Made by a program: the position numbers and the translations under genes. This document shows positions 1 to 9,001 of a stretch of DNA of 36,363 nt, in pieces. This DNA is from Gammaproteobacteria bacterium (GTDB taxonomy: Bacteria > Pseudomonadota > Gammaproteobacteria > Arenicellales > JAOTYS01). The stretch lies in assembly GCA_029861795.1 (NCBI GenBank), contig JAOTYS010000003.1, forward strand, positions 1-36,363, read 5' to 3'. The stretch's first letter is position 1. Each line of letters opens with the position of its first letter. Below the pieces are notes generated by a model that made no database searches, was not told the origin of the DNA, and saw only the letters and a program-made list of their open reading frames with translations.

Positions 1-80
1 CCTGCCTTCACATCGAGATTGATACCGCGAAGAATCGATTTTCCGGCAACATCCACTTTCAGGTTATTGATATACAGCAT
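1..80 (-). CDS. sufC: SufC, Fe-S assembly ATPase (N-terminal fragment)
   Basis: Only the first 26 codons are in the window; the gene runs off the left edge on the minus strand. The visible start reads MLYINNLKVDVAGKSILRGI, the usual beginning of the SufC ABC-type ATPase, just before its Walker A region. SufC forms the SufBC2D scaffold complex with SufB and SufD and powers iron-sulfur cluster assembly in the cytoplasm. The start lies 16 nt after the sufB stop, so the two are very likely cotranscribed. The identification rests on the N-terminus plus the position directly after sufB. Confidence 0.85.
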   Translation of the reverse strand, partial: MLYINNLKVDVAGKSILRGINLDVKA

Positions 81-96
81 CCTGGTCCTTTCCCCT

Positions 97-1545
97 CTAA
101 CCCACAGCGCCTTCGAGGCTGATGCCTAATAGCTTTTGCGCCTCAACCGCAAACTCCATCGGTAGTTCCTTGAAGACCTCCTTACAAAAGCCATTCACGA
201 TCATAGAGATCGCGTCCTCAGCCGAGAGGCCTCGTTGCAGACAGTAAAACAATTGATCTTCACTGATTTTCGATGTGGTCGCCTCGTGCTCTACCTGGGC
301 GGTCGGGTTCTTTACCTCTATATAAGGAAAGGTGTGGGCACCGCATTTGTCGCCCATCAATAATGAGTCGCATTGCGTATAATTGCGGGTATTCTCCGCG
401 CCCTTCAATACCTTAACGAGTCCACGATACGAATTCTGACCACGACCGGCCGAGATACCCTTAGAAATGATCGTGCTCCGCGTATTTTTGCCGATATGGA
501 TCATCTTTGTGCCCGTGTCGGCTTGTTGGCGATTGTTGGTTAGCGCCACTGAGTAAAATTCGCCTATGCTATCGTCCGCCTCTAGCAGCACGCTTGGATA
601 TTTCCAGGTGATAGCCGATCCGGTTTCTACTTGTGTCCACGAGATCTTGGCCTTCTCACCGCGGCAGGCACCGCGTTTAGTGACAAAGTTATAGATACCA
701 CCACGGCCTTCCTCATCGCCCGGATACCAGTTTTGCACTGTCGAGTATCTGATCTCGGCTCCTTCGAGCGCTATGAGCTCCACCACTGCCGCATGCAGTT
801 GATTCTCGTCTCGCATCGGCGCGGTACACCCTTCCAGATAGCTCACATATGAACCCTCGTCCGCGATGATCAACGTACGTTCGAACTGGCCGGTATTTGA
901 GGCATTAATCCGAAAGTAAGTTGAAAGCTCCATGGGACAGCGTACGCCTTTGGGTACATACACAAACGAACCATCACTAAATACGGCAGAGTTCAGGCTA
1001 GCGAAAAAGTTGTCAGTGTGAGGGACAACCGAACCCAAGTACTGGCGCACCAGCTCGGGGTGTTCCTGCACCGCGTCGGAGAACGAGCAGAAGATGACCC
1101 CCTGTTCTGCCAATTTGTCCTTGAAAGTTGTGGCGACAGAGACGCTATCGAAGACAGCGTCGACGGCAACACCGGCGAGCATCTTTTGCTCTTCGAGCGG
1201 GATACCTAGCTTCTCATAGGTCTCTAGTAGCTTTGGGTCTACCTCATCGAGGCTTTTAGGCTTGTCCTTGTCCGACTTTGGCGCCGAGTAATAAATGATG
1301 TCTTGATAGTCGATTGTTGCGTGGTGCACATGTGCCCAGTTCGGTTCCTGCATGGTGAGCCAGTGTCGATATGCCTTGAGGCGCCACTCGAGCATGAACT
1401 CGGGTTCGTCTTTCTTCTGGGAGATAGTCCTGACGATGTCTTCGCTCAGGCCAGGTGGTATCGCGTCGGCCTCGATGTCGGTGACGAACCCGGCTTTGTA
1501 TTCCCGTCTGATCAGGCTATCAATGTCGTGTTCTGCGGTTGACAC
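97..1545 (-). CDS. sufB: SufB, Fe-S cluster scaffold protein
   Basis: SufB is the scaffold subunit of the cytoplasmic SufBCD complex, where sulfide delivered by SufS/SufE-type partners and iron are built into clusters. The 482-residue product is close to the family length. It carries the C-terminal beta-helix core with the conserved stretch [19 protein letters not shown], which includes the region of the essential cysteine known from E. coli SufB, followed by [10 protein letters not shown]. The start is a GTG at 1545 with GGAG about 8 nt upstream; an ATG at 1549 is out of frame. It follows iscR after a gap of about 115 nt and precedes sufC, giving iscR-sufB-sufC order, an arrangement found in several proteobacteria where IscR controls suf. 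No oddities seen. Confidence 0.96.
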   Translation of the reverse strand: MSTAEHDIDSLIRREYKAGFVTDIEADAIPPGLSEDIVRTISQKKDEPEFMLEWRLKAYRHWLTMQEPNWAHVHHATIDYQDIIYYSAPKSDKDKPKSLDEVDPKLLETYEKLGIPLEEQKMLAGVAVDAVFDSVSVATTFKDKLAEQGVIFCSFSDAVQEHPELVRQYLGSVVPHTDNFFASLNSAVFSDGSFVYVPKGVRCPMELSTYFRINASNTGQFERTLIIADEGSYVSYLEGCTAPMRDENQLHAAVVELIALEGAEIRYSTVQNWYPGDEEGRGGIYNFVTKRGACRGEKAKISWTQVETGSAITWKYPSVLLEADDSIGEFYSVALTNNRQQADTGTKMIHIGKNTRSTIISKGISAGRGQNSYRGLVKVLKGAENTRNYTQCDSLLMGDKCGAHTFPYIEVKNPTAQVEHEATTSKISEDQLFYCLQRGLSAEDAISMIVNGFCKEVFKELPMEFAVEAQKLLGISLEGAVG

Positions 1546-1661
1546 TCATACTCTCCGTAATCATTTCACTCGATGCCGTATCGAGGCCGACTCCGAGCTT
1601 TATCCCAAGTAAAGGCCGGACGCGTCATTGGTTATTTCACCGTCGTTTGGAAGCGATTTCT

Positions 1662-2135
1662 TCAGGCGACGTTGTTGGTCTTATTAAGTCCTCGCGGGCG
1701 CCGCGCCTCCTGGCGTTCGGCGACCTTGCGCACCATTGGCCATTCCACTATCTGGCCCAAATTGATGCCCTCAAGAAACTCATAAAGTTGTTTGCTCAAA
1801 TCGACCCAAAGCTCATGAGTCAGGCATTTTTCTCCATCTTGACAATCTTCCGTACCACCACAACGTGTCATGTCGATCTGCTCGTCGACGGCGGCGATGA
1901 TCTGAGCGATGGTGATGTCCTGGACGGGGCGTGCTAAGCGATAACCCCCGCCGGGTCCGCGCATGCCTTCAACAAGTTTGCTTTTTCGTAGGCGAGCAAA
2001 GAGCTGCTCTAAGTATGATACCGAAATGCGCTGGGTTTCCGCGATATCGGTGAGGGCGACCGGCCCCTCCTTGTCATGCAGTGCGAGGTCGATCAGTGCG
2101 GTCACCGCATAGCGGCCTTTGGTCGATAGTCTCAT
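1662..2135 (-). CDS. iscR: IscR, Rrf2-family Fe-S sensing regulator
   Basis: A winged-helix Rrf2 repressor/activator that senses Fe-S status through a [2Fe-2S] cluster. It begins MRLSTKGRYAV, the standard family N-terminus, and contains the three cysteines and histidine of the cluster-binding loop (RCGGTEDC...KCLTHELW). With the ATG at 2135 these fall at Cys92, Cys98, Cys104 and His107, exactly the E. coli IscR numbering. I therefore prefer this start to the TTG two codons upstream at 2141. The C-terminal tail is basic and slightly longer than the core. The gene heads the suf operon. A good IscR type-1 site sits about 60 nt upstream, so negative autoregulation by holo-IscR is likely (inferred from the family). 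Confidence 0.94.
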   Translation of the reverse strand: MRLSTKGRYAVTALIDLALHDKEGPVALTDIAETQRISVSYLEQLFARLRKSKLVEGMRGPGGGYRLARPVQDITIAQIIAAVDEQIDMTRCGGTEDCQDGEKCLTHELWVDLSKQLYEFLEGINLGQIVEWPMVRKVAERQEARRPRGLNKTNNVA

Positions 2136-2195
2136 CGTCAATCTCGCCCCTGTTGGGGCCTAAATCCTGAGTAATGAAGTCGGGAAAAGCTTACA

Positions 2196-2220
2196 ATAAC
2201 CCACTAAACTAGTCAAGATT
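2196..2220 (-). promoter_or_regulatory. Predicted IscR type-1 site and iscR-suf promoter
   Basis: Read on the minus strand, the 25 bases match the type-1 IscR consensus (ATASYYGACTRWWWYAGTCRRSTAT) at 20 of 25 positions by hand alignment, including the core CTTGACT and TTTAGT. The site contains TTGACT, which can serve as a -35 hexamer, so repressor binding would occlude RNA polymerase as at the E. coli isc promoter. The iscR ATG follows about 60 nt downstream. Confidence 0.7.
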
Positions 2221-2358
2221 AAGTGCTGGCAGGGGTTAGACGCTCACCCCCGCGCTGCAACATGGCCACTTATTTCGCGGCCGGATACAGACAATGACGC
2301 AAGCCGGGGCCCCAGGGCGTATTCGATCAATAAAAAAACGGGTATTCTCCTTTTGACT

Positions 2359-2928
2359 ATGGGGATTCACCAAAAATGTAAGCAAAACACGGCTTTCCCG
2401 GTCTCTAACCGTGTGGGAAGTAAACAGACTCGGTTCGAGGCGTTGGTGTACGCGTTGTCGGCAGACCTTTATCGCTACGCCTTTTGGCTCTGCCGTGATA
2501 GAGGCCGCGCCGAAGAGCTGGTCCAGGAGACGTTCCTGCGTGCCTGGCGTTCGTTACACGCATTGCGTGATGAGAAGGCAGCCAAGGGATGGTTAATCAC
2601 CATTCTCAGAAGAGAACATGCACGCTGGTACGAGCGCTATCGACCGGAAATCGAGCATGGGCTCGAACCTGACGATCTCGCCGGCAGATCTGACAGCGTG
2701 CCAGCCGAAACCCTCGCGATGCGCCGAGCCGTCGCCGATCTGGGCGCGGAGTACCGCGAACCCTTGTTGTTGCAGGTCTTGGGAGGCTACAGCTGTGAGG
2801 AGATTGCCAACTTCTTGGGGCTTTCCAAGGGCGCAGTCATGACTCGCTTGTTTCGTGCCCGACAGAGACTGCGCGCGACCCTAGAAGGCCAAGACGACAC
2901 TACAGTTAGCCATCAATCGCAACTATGA
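2359..2928 (+). CDS. ECF-type RNA polymerase sigma factor
   Basis: An extracytoplasmic-function sigma factor of about 189 residues. Region 2 spans LYRYAFWLCRDRGRAEELVQ to the WRSL/GWLITILRRE segment (roughly residues 35-95). Region 4 is the helix-turn-helix around SCEEIANFLGLSKGAVMTRL (roughly 145-175). A TTG at 2353 is also in frame, but the ATG at 2359 is more usual; neither has a strong ribosome-binding site. The stop overlaps the next start as ATGA, so translation is coupled to the DUF3379 gene, which is the likely anti-sigma partner. The ECF subgroup and the regulon cannot be assigned from sequence alone. Confidence 0.93.
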   Translation: MGIHQKCKQNTAFPVSNRVGSKQTRFEALVYALSADLYRYAFWLCRDRGRAEELVQETFLRAWRSLHALRDEKAAKGWLITILRREHARWYERYRPEIEHGLEPDDLAGRSDSVPAETLAMRRAVADLGAEYREPLLLQVLGGYSCEEIANFLGLSKGAVMTRLFRARQRLRATLEGQDDTTVSHQSQL

Positions 2929-3626
2929 ACTGCTTAGAATTTCGCCGTATGTGTATGGCTGAACCTGGATATCAGGACAGCGACTATCTGCGCCACCAAC
3001 AGGAGTGCCCGCGTTGCGCAGAGTATGCGGCAAATGTCATCCGTGGCGATAAGCAGCTTGCAAAGGCGTTGCGGGTTGATGTTCCTGATAACCTGGCTTC
3101 ACGGATCATTTTACGACAGTCTATCTTTAGCGGCCGGGCTGAACGAAGAAAGGCCAGGCGTATGTATGCATTGGCCGCCGGCGTGTTGTTGGCAATCGGT
3201 TTGGCCGGTGGTTGGTTCATCGTGAACCACGTACCGGAGGTCGATAGGGCGGTGATTGCCCGCATCAACGCCGTACCCGCCTCCCGAGTAGCCAAAGGAC
3301 AGATATCCAATGCTGAGTTGATACGTGTGATCCGTACGGTTGGCGGCGAACTTAATGGTGAGATCGGCCGTGTGCACTACGCTAGTATCTATTATGTCCG
3401 CGAGCATCAGTGTGGCCAGCTGATTGTCCAAGGGGCGGTGGGCCCGGTGACCATATTGCTAATGCCTGGTGTGTACATTGGGGGCGCGCGCGATCTCCAC
3501 AGTAGGGAGCTTAACGGGATTGTGGTACCCACTACCAATGGCAGTATGGCGATCGTGGGCGAACCGGGGGAGCCGCTCCACGATATAGAGCAGAACATGC
3601 GCGCGGCTGTCACTTGGCGGCTCTAG
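2925..3626 (+). CDS. DUF3379-family membrane protein, probable anti-sigma factor
   Basis: A 233-residue protein with a cytoplasmic N-terminal zinc-finger-like motif, H24-x3-C28-x2-C31 (HQQECPRC), the signature of ZAS anti-sigma factors. A single transmembrane helix follows at about residues 80-105 (LAAGVLLAIGLAGGWFIV), then a periplasmic or extracytoplasmic C-terminal domain typical of DUF3379. The start overlaps the sigma-factor stop by 4 nt. By analogy with ZAS proteins it would hold the sigma factor at the membrane until an envelope signal arrives. The motif, topology and overlap are seen; the anti-sigma role is inferred. Confidence 0.82.
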   Translation: MNCLEFRRMCMAEPGYQDSDYLRHQQECPRCAEYAANVIRGDKQLAKALRVDVPDNLASRIILRQSIFSGRAERRKARRMYALAAGVLLAIGLAGGWFIVNHVPEVDRAVIARINAVPASRVAKGQISNAELIRVIRTVGGELNGEIGRVHYASIYYVREHQCGQLIVQGAVGPVTILLMPGVYIGGARDLHSRELNGIVVPTTNGSMAIVGEPGEPLHDIEQNMRAAVTWRL

Positions 3627-3785
3627 CCTAACGTCCTTTAGCATTTCTCGCATTCGCCATTTCGCCGACGAATCCACGGTTGAATACCGCTTAACTTGTC
3701 TCGGGGCGGTAGTATCGGTTTTCATTCCATCGATTAGGCACCATACTTAAAGTGGTGAAACACCCGCTTGTTGTATGTGTGCGAA

Positions 3786-5996
3786 ATGAGCCAGGCTGAA
3801 TCAAAAGGTCGCCGGATCGATGACAAGACACCGGTCGACATCGAAAACTGGTTAGAATCTATAATCAAAGGCCGCCCAGCTTCGGAAGTCGAATTGATTC
3901 GTCACGCCTGTAAGCTCGCCCAGACCGCGCATGCCGGTCAGACACGTGCCTCTGGCGAGCCCTATGTCCGTCATTCGATCGCGGTAGCGCAGATATTGGC
4001 TGACCTCAGGCTAGACCACGAGGCAATTAGCGCGGCCATCTTGCACGACGTGGTCGAAGATACCGACGTGTCCTTGGAGGATATTACGCAGCAGTTCGGT
4101 AGCCGCGTAGCCCACCTGGTCGATGGCGTTACTAAGATGGATCTAATAGAAGAGTTACCGGACCGGCCGGGTGCGAGTCGGAAGGAACGGGCTGAGGCGG
4201 AGAGTTTGCGCAAGATGCTTCTAGCGATGGCCGAGGACATACGCGTGGTATTAATTAAGTTTGCTGACCGTTTGCATAACATGCGCACCCTCGATTCCCT
4301 GCCCAGCGACAAACAACAACGAATAGCCCGAGAAACTATGGAGTTGTTCGCGCCGCTCGCCAATCGGCTTGGAATCTGGCAGGTAAAATGGGAGCTTGAG
4401 GATTTGGCATTTTCCTACTTGGAACCCGACGCCTATAAACAGATTGTTGCGCGTTTGGCCGAACGACGAGCCGATCGGGAGCGCTACATCACTCGTTTCA
4501 TAGATCTACTAAAGAAAGAACTGAAAGATGCGGATATCGAGACAGAAGTAACGGGTCGGGTGAAACACGTCTATGGGATTTGGCGCAAGATGCGACGTAA
4601 AAACCAGGATTTCGATCAGATTTACGATGTCCGCGCTGTTCGTATTTTGGTTAAGGATGTACCCAATTGTTATGCGGCACTGGGGGTGGTTCACACGCGT
4701 TGGCAGTTTGTTTCTGGTGAGTTCGACGACTATATCGCTACCCCTAAGGAGAATAACTATCAGGCCATTCACACTGCGGTCATTGGTGCCGAAGGCAAGA
4801 CAGTGGAAGTGCAGATCCGTACCCATGAAATGCAACAACAAGCGGAGCTGGGTGTAGCCGCACATTGGCGCTACAAGGAAGGTGCAAAACGAGATCAAGC
4901 ATTCGATAACAAGATTGTATGGCTACGGCAACTGATCGAATGGAAGGATGAGGTTGCCGAGGCTAGTGAGTTTGTCGACCACTTCAAATCCGAAGTATTC
5001 GCAGATCGTATTTATGTTTTCACGCCAAAGGGTAATGTGGTGGATCTGCCGCGTGGAGCTACACCGCTAGATTTTGCCTACCACATACATACGGAAGTCG
5101 GCCATTGTTGCCGAGGGGCCAAAGTAAACGGCCACATCGTGCCTTTGACCTACGAGTTGAAGACAGGCGAGCAGGTGGCAGTGCTTACGGTCAAGAAAGG
5201 CGCTCCGAGTCGGGATTGGCTTAACCTAAACCTCGGTTACCTCAAGACCTCCCGGGCGCGCGGTAAGGTACAGCATTGGTTTCGCCAACAGAATTATGAT
5301 GAGAGCGTTGGTGCGGGACGCACGAGTTTGGAACGGGAGCTGCATCGGCTAGGGCTTGCAGGTGTCAATTACGAAAGGCTTGCGAGCGAGCTCGGGTTCG
5401 GCAAAGTCGATGATTTTCTTGCTTCCATCGGCCGTGGCGAGACTCGAACATCACAGATTATCACTGCCGTCCAAGAGGTAGTACCTAAAGAAACGGAAGA
5501 TGAGCTGCTGCCAACCGCGCGCTCGCGCCGACGCGCTGACAAAGCGGCCGCCATAAATATACAGGGGGTTGGTAACCTACTCACTCACATGGCTCAGTGC
5601 TGCAAACCGATACCGGGAGATTCCATAGTCGGTTTCATTACTAGTGGCCGTGGCGTGACCATACACCGCCGTGACTGTCCCAATGTATTGCGCTATTACA
5701 GTGAGGGGGACGAGCGCCTGGTCGAGGTGAACTGGGGATCCGAGACCGATCGTACGTATCCCGTCGATATAGAGATTTCGGTTTATGACCGCCAAGGCCT
5801 ACTGCGTGACATTGCTGCCGCACTTGCTAACGAAAAAATCAATGTCATGTCAGTTAACACGCTGCCAGATAAGCAGGGCAACATGAGCCGCATGCAGTTG
5901 ACGCTTGAAATCCCCGATATCGATACCCTGAGTAGAGTACTTACACAGATCGATCGACTACCTAATGTTAGGGGCGTGCGAAGAAAGCTACGTTAA
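3786..5996 (+). CDS. relA: RelA-family (p)ppGpp synthetase with intact hydrolase motif
   Basis: A long RelA/SpoT homologue of about 736 residues. Domains in order: HD hydrolase (about 45-190), ppGpp synthetase (about 245-370), TGS (about 400-460; VYVFTPKGNVVDLPRGATPLD), a CC-type conserved-cysteine region (CCKPIPGD) and a C-terminal ACT domain. The synthetase has EFDD at about residues 312-315, the EXDD signature of the RelA branch; bifunctional Rel/SpoT enzymes carry RXKD. Unlike E. coli RelA, the HD metal-site residues look intact: RHSIAV, HD at about 87-88, ED at 91-92, and LHNMRTL. The ATG at 3786 is preferred over a TTG six codons upstream; an in-frame stop lies at 3756. The YihY gene follows after 10 nt. 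Confidence 0.93.
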   Translation: MSQAESKGRRIDDKTPVDIENWLESIIKGRPASEVELIRHACKLAQTAHAGQTRASGEPYVRHSIAVAQILADLRLDHEAISAAILHDVVEDTDVSLEDITQQFGSRVAHLVDGVTKMDLIEELPDRPGASRKERAEAESLRKMLLAMAEDIRVVLIKFADRLHNMRTLDSLPSDKQQRIARETMELFAPLANRLGIWQVKWELEDLAFSYLEPDAYKQIVARLAERRADRERYITRFIDLLKKELKDADIETEVTGRVKHVYGIWRKMRRKNQDFDQIYDVRAVRILVKDVPNCYAALGVVHTRWQFVSGEFDDYIATPKENNYQAIHTAVIGAEGKTVEVQIRTHEMQQQAELGVAAHWRYKEGAKRDQAFDNKIVWLRQLIEWKDEVAEASEFVDHFKSEVFADRIYVFTPKGNVVDLPRGATPLDFAYHIHTEVGHCCRGAKVNGHIVPLTYELKTGEQVAVLTVKKGAPSRDWLNLNLGYLKTSRARGKVQHWFRQQNYDESVGAGRTSLERELHRLGLAGVNYERLASELGFGKVDDFLASIGRGETRTSQIITAVQEVVPKETEDELLPTARSRRRADKAAAINIQGVGNLLTHMAQCCKPIPGDSIVGFITSGRGVTIHRRDCPNVLRYYSEGDERLVEVNWGSETDRTYPVDIEISVYDRQGLLRDIAAALANEKINVMSVNTLPDKQGNMSRMQLTLEIPDIDTLSRVLTQIDRLPNVRGVRRKLR

Positions 5997-6006
5997 GCAA
6001 AGCATC

Positions 6007-7398
6007 ATGCGGCAAGTGTTAGACAATCTGTTCTTAAAGAAGATCTGGAAGCATAGATCAAGTGCGGGCGTAGGGTTCAAAAAGTTCCCGCTCGAAGCTC
6101 TGCGGTTGCTATATCTTGTCGCCAGGGACCTGTTGGGTGGTCAGCTTAATTTGCGTGCCATGAGTCTTGTTTATACGACTTTACTTGCCCTCGTGCCGCT
6201 TTTAGCCTTTAGTTTTTCCGTTCTCAAAGCCTTCGGTGTCCACAATCAGTTGGAGCCGTTACTCGCTAACTATCTGACACCACTGGGACCAAAAGGCGGT
6301 GAGATAACTGAGCAGATACTTGGGTTTGTGGAAAACGTTCAGGTAGGTGTCTTGGGTGCGTTGGGATTGGCGCTCCTCATCTACACTGTCTTCTCGCTTA
6401 TTCAAAAGATTGAGAACTCACTTAATTTTATCTGGAATGTGCGAAAGCCGAGAAGTTTAGCGCAACGGTTTAGCGAATATCTAAGTGTGATCTTGATCGG
6501 GCCGGTACTGGTGTTTACAGCAGTTGGGATCACAGCAGCGATCACTAGTACTGCGATCGTGCAGAAGCTCGTGGCGATAGATGCCATCGGTACTGGATTC
6601 TACTTGGTAGGGCGGCTTGTACCTTACGTATTGGTGTGTGGGACGTTTACTTTTTTCTATATGTTCATACCCAATACGCGGGTTAGATTTGTGTCGGCGT
6701 TAACAGGCGGCATTGTCGCCGGTGTGCTCTGGGAGACCACGGGTTGGGCCTTCGCGTCGTTTATCGCCTCGTCGACCAACTATGCAGCTATATACTCTAG
6801 CTTCGCCATTCTCATACTCTTTCTGATTTGGCTATATTTGAGTTGGCTTATCCTTCTTACCGGAGCGCAGGTCTCCTATTACCATCAGCACCCCCACGTG
6901 TTTACTGCTGTCAGTAATGATCAGCATAGATTTAGCGGCGCTATAAGGGAAAGACTCGTCTTATTGACGATGTTTCTAATAGGTAGTCATCACTACCACA
7001 ATAAGGAACTCTGGACAACACAAGCGCTTGCTCTGCGATTAGGGGTTTCGATAGAGGCGGTGGATATGATCGTGGAAGAGCTGGTTAGTGGTGGATTCGT
7101 TGTGGAGACAGCCGCTGATCCTGTCACTTATATCCCAGCCAAGGATATCGAAAAGATAACTGTACAGGCGCTGTTGCAGTGTGCCCGAGGGGCGGACCCG
7201 GTGGCCCATCTTGCTTATGAGAAGTTATGCGGATCTGGCGAGATCAATCGGTTGATGCAGAAGGTAAGCGCGGCGATTGAGGACGCACTGGGTGATGAAA
7301 CCATCAGGAGCTTGGTGTTGGCGCATGATGAATCTCAGCCGTCGGTCGCGAATGTTGTGACCGACGACAGTCCCGAAGAACGCAAAAAGGCCTATTAG
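6007..7398 (+). CDS. YihY/UPF0761-family inner-membrane protein
   Basis: A polytopic membrane protein of the YihY (formerly ribonuclease BN-like) family. It has the family hallmarks near the N-terminus (LNLRAMSLVYTTLLALVPLLAF) and the segment SSTNYAAIYSSFAILILFLIWLYLSWLILLTGA in two stretches. About six transmembrane helices fall in residues 60-300. A soluble C-terminal extension of roughly 150 residues contains a winged-helix-like region (LALRLGVSIEAVDMIVEELVSGGFV). The ATG at 6007 follows the relA stop by 10 nt; the frame is open upstream to 5965, but that start would overlap relA. The molecular function of the family is unknown; YihY is not a ribonuclease despite older names. Confidence 0.87.
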   Translation: MRQVLDNLFLKKIWKHRSSAGVGFKKFPLEALRLLYLVARDLLGGQLNLRAMSLVYTTLLALVPLLAFSFSVLKAFGVHNQLEPLLANYLTPLGPKGGEITEQILGFVENVQVGVLGALGLALLIYTVFSLIQKIENSLNFIWNVRKPRSLAQRFSEYLSVILIGPVLVFTAVGITAAITSTAIVQKLVAIDAIGTGFYLVGRLVPYVLVCGTFTFFYMFIPNTRVRFVSALTGGIVAGVLWETTGWAFASFIASSTNYAAIYSSFAILILFLIWLYLSWLILLTGAQVSYYHQHPHVFTAVSNDQHRFSGAIRERLVLLTMFLIGSHHYHNKELWTTQALALRLGVSIEAVDMIVEELVSGGFVVETAADPVTYIPAKDIEKITVQALLQCARGADPVAHLAYEKLCGSGEINRLMQKVSAAIEDALGDETIRSLVLAHDESQPSVANVVTDDSPEERKKAY

Positions 7399-7401
7399 AA
7401 A

Positions 7402-8229
7402 TCAGTTACGACGAAAGAGAATGAAGGTAAGATCATCTGGTTTCGACGGTCGATCTTTGCTGGCATCCGTCATGCGCTTGCGACAGGCGTTGGCGAGTTT
7501 TTGAGCAATTGTTGGTAGCTTATCCCGTCTTGTGTATTCGACAATTTCTTCCAAGTGAAGATTGTCAAAAAGGCCGTCGCTGGCCATTACCAGGGTGTCT
7601 CTTGGCGCGAGTTCTGCCGTCGATCCAACTTCAATGTGCATATCGTCGGAACCGATGATGTTGGAAACCAGATGTCTATCCTCGTGGTGCATCGCCTCGG
7701 TTTCGTCCAATAGTCCTGCGTGTACGGCATAACCTACCGGTGAGTGCGAAATGGTTTGCAATTTGATCTTGCCCTTCTGTCCAGTAACTAGGATCATGGA
7801 ATCGCCGACATGGTAGGTGCGAACGGTTTGATCTTGTAGCTCGACAACGGCTAATGTTGTGGCGGCGCCGGTACCAAGTGCAGTGACAGCCTGGTTGGCA
7901 CGTTCAATACCGTTCAGTATGGCTTCACGCAAATCCTTATCTGCTTTCGCTGCATCATTGATAGCTGATTTCAGCTCGTCAATCGCCAGAGCGGAAGCTT
8001 GTGCGCCATCGCGTTGCCCACCTGCACCATCTGCGATTGCCAATACACCGGACGTGTTGCTAAATGGTACCAGGGCGGCGGCATCTTCGTTTGGTGTTTC
8101 TTTGTCAGGTGCGCGTGAAGAATGAATAATGGCCTCACCCAATCCGATACGGTGAAGCCGGCCTTCTACCATGTCCCGTTCTAGGTAAACTTTGGCTTCG
8201 CGTTTATGAGTACTATTCATACCTAGCAT
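7402..8229 (-). CDS. PP2C-family serine/threonine phosphatase
   Basis: A 275-residue PPM/PP2C metal-dependent phosphatase. The metal-binding and core motifs appear in order: NEDA (47-50), ADGAGG (66-71), GAATTLA (121-127), VGDS (141-144), ASDGLFDN (216-223) and KPDD (263-266). All aspartates expected for the binuclear metal site are present, so it should be active. No transmembrane segment or extra sensory domain is visible. It lies 16 nt downstream of the protein kinase gene on the same strand, an arrangement that points to opposing kinase and phosphatase acting on shared targets. The convergent YihY gene ends 3 nt away. Confidence 0.92.
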   Translation of the reverse strand: MLGMNSTHKREAKVYLERDMVEGRLHRIGLGEAIIHSSRAPDKETPNEDAAALVPFSNTSGVLAIADGAGGQRDGAQASALAIDELKSAINDAAKADKDLREAILNGIERANQAVTALGTGAATTLAVVELQDQTVRTYHVGDSMILVTGQKGKIKLQTISHSPVGYAVHAGLLDETEAMHHEDRHLVSNIIGSDDMHIEVGSTAELAPRDTLVMASDGLFDNLHLEEIVEYTRRDKLPTIAQKLANACRKRMTDASKDRPSKPDDLTFILFRRN

Positions 8230-8245
8230 TCATCCACTGTCAAGC

Positions 8246-9001
8246 CTACCATGGCAGCGTTTCTAGATATTCCCGCAACTGGCCCGCGGTGCGAAACTTC
8301 TGCAATATAAGTGAGCGCTTAAGACCGCAGCAAATCGCTTTGGCTTCGGCCGACTGTTTCGCATAGTGCTTCGTTCCGCCAATAGCATCGTAGAAAATCC
8401 TAATCAGATCGCAGACGTCATCATGGATATTCACTGGTTTCGGTGCGCCCCAGTGGATCATATCGATCAGTTTTATATCGAACCCAAGTCCGTATCGTCT
8501 AACGATGATGTTTTCGGTATGCAAGTCACCGTGATACTCACGCAGGTTATGGATTATGGTGATCCCACTCGCGAGCGCGTGTAGCAGGTGCATAGCTTGA
8601 AACGCGCTTAACCGCTTGCCGGGCTGCCTCAGCAGAAAGTCACTTAATAAATCCCCTTCCACGTAGTCGGACACCAAAAACGTCAGTGGTTGCCGCTGAA
8701 ATAGGATTTTTTCCTGGGTGTGGTACTGGATCAAGATAGGACAGTGACGGAGTTTATGGAGCTTCTTTGCATAGAAGTTCACGGTTCGATCTCGCGGGTT
8801 TCTGTGTGGGAAAAAGAACTTAGCTGCCCGCTCTATACCGGTCGAGATCTCACGGACTTTGTACACTTCCCCTTCCCAGCCGGTACCCAGAAGCGAAATA
8901 ACTTCGTACTTTCGCGTCAAGATCCGTCCCGGATAAAGATCGAAAGTCTCAATTTCGTTTGCGTTTTTGTTGGACATAGCTAGTATGGTTGTGTCATTCA
9001 T
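8246..9001 (-). CDS. Protein kinase-like protein (atypical catalytic loop)
   Basis: A 251-residue kinase-fold protein. It has a glycine loop LGTGWEGEVYKV (about 38-49), the ATP-binding lysine in RAAKFFF, and a catalytic loop YHGDLHTENIIV. The metal-binding DFG position reads IDMIHW. HGDLHxEN resembles aminoglycoside phosphotransferase/ABC1-like loops more than classical HRDLKPxN Hanks kinases. No transmembrane or PASTA region is present, so it is a compact cytosolic kinase. The ATG at 9001 overlaps the hslR stop (ATGA), indicating translational coupling, and the PP2C gene follows closely. Substrates are unknown; Hsp15, Hsp33 or ribosome-associated targets are possible from context only. Confidence 0.87.
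   Translation of the reverse strand: MNDTTILAMSNKNANEIETFDLYPGRILTRKYEVISLLGTGWEGEVYKVREISTGIERAAKFFFPHRNPRDRTVNFYAKKLHKLRHCPILIQYHTQEKILFQRQPLTFLVSDYVEGDLLSDFLLRQPGKRLSAFQAMHLLHALASGITIIHNLREYHGDLHTENIIVRRYGLGFDIKLIDMIHWGAPKPVNIHDDVCDLIRIFYDAIGGTKHYAKQSAEAKAICCGLKRSLILQKFRTAGQLREYLETLPW

Noticed and set aside
4509..4898. A 129-codon minus-strand frame inside relA
   Set aside because: Antisense to the conserved synthetase domain, no family features.
5965..6006. Upstream start for the YihY-family protein overlapping relA
   Set aside because: The extension encodes the relA C-terminus in another frame; the ATG at 6007 gives the usual family N-terminus.
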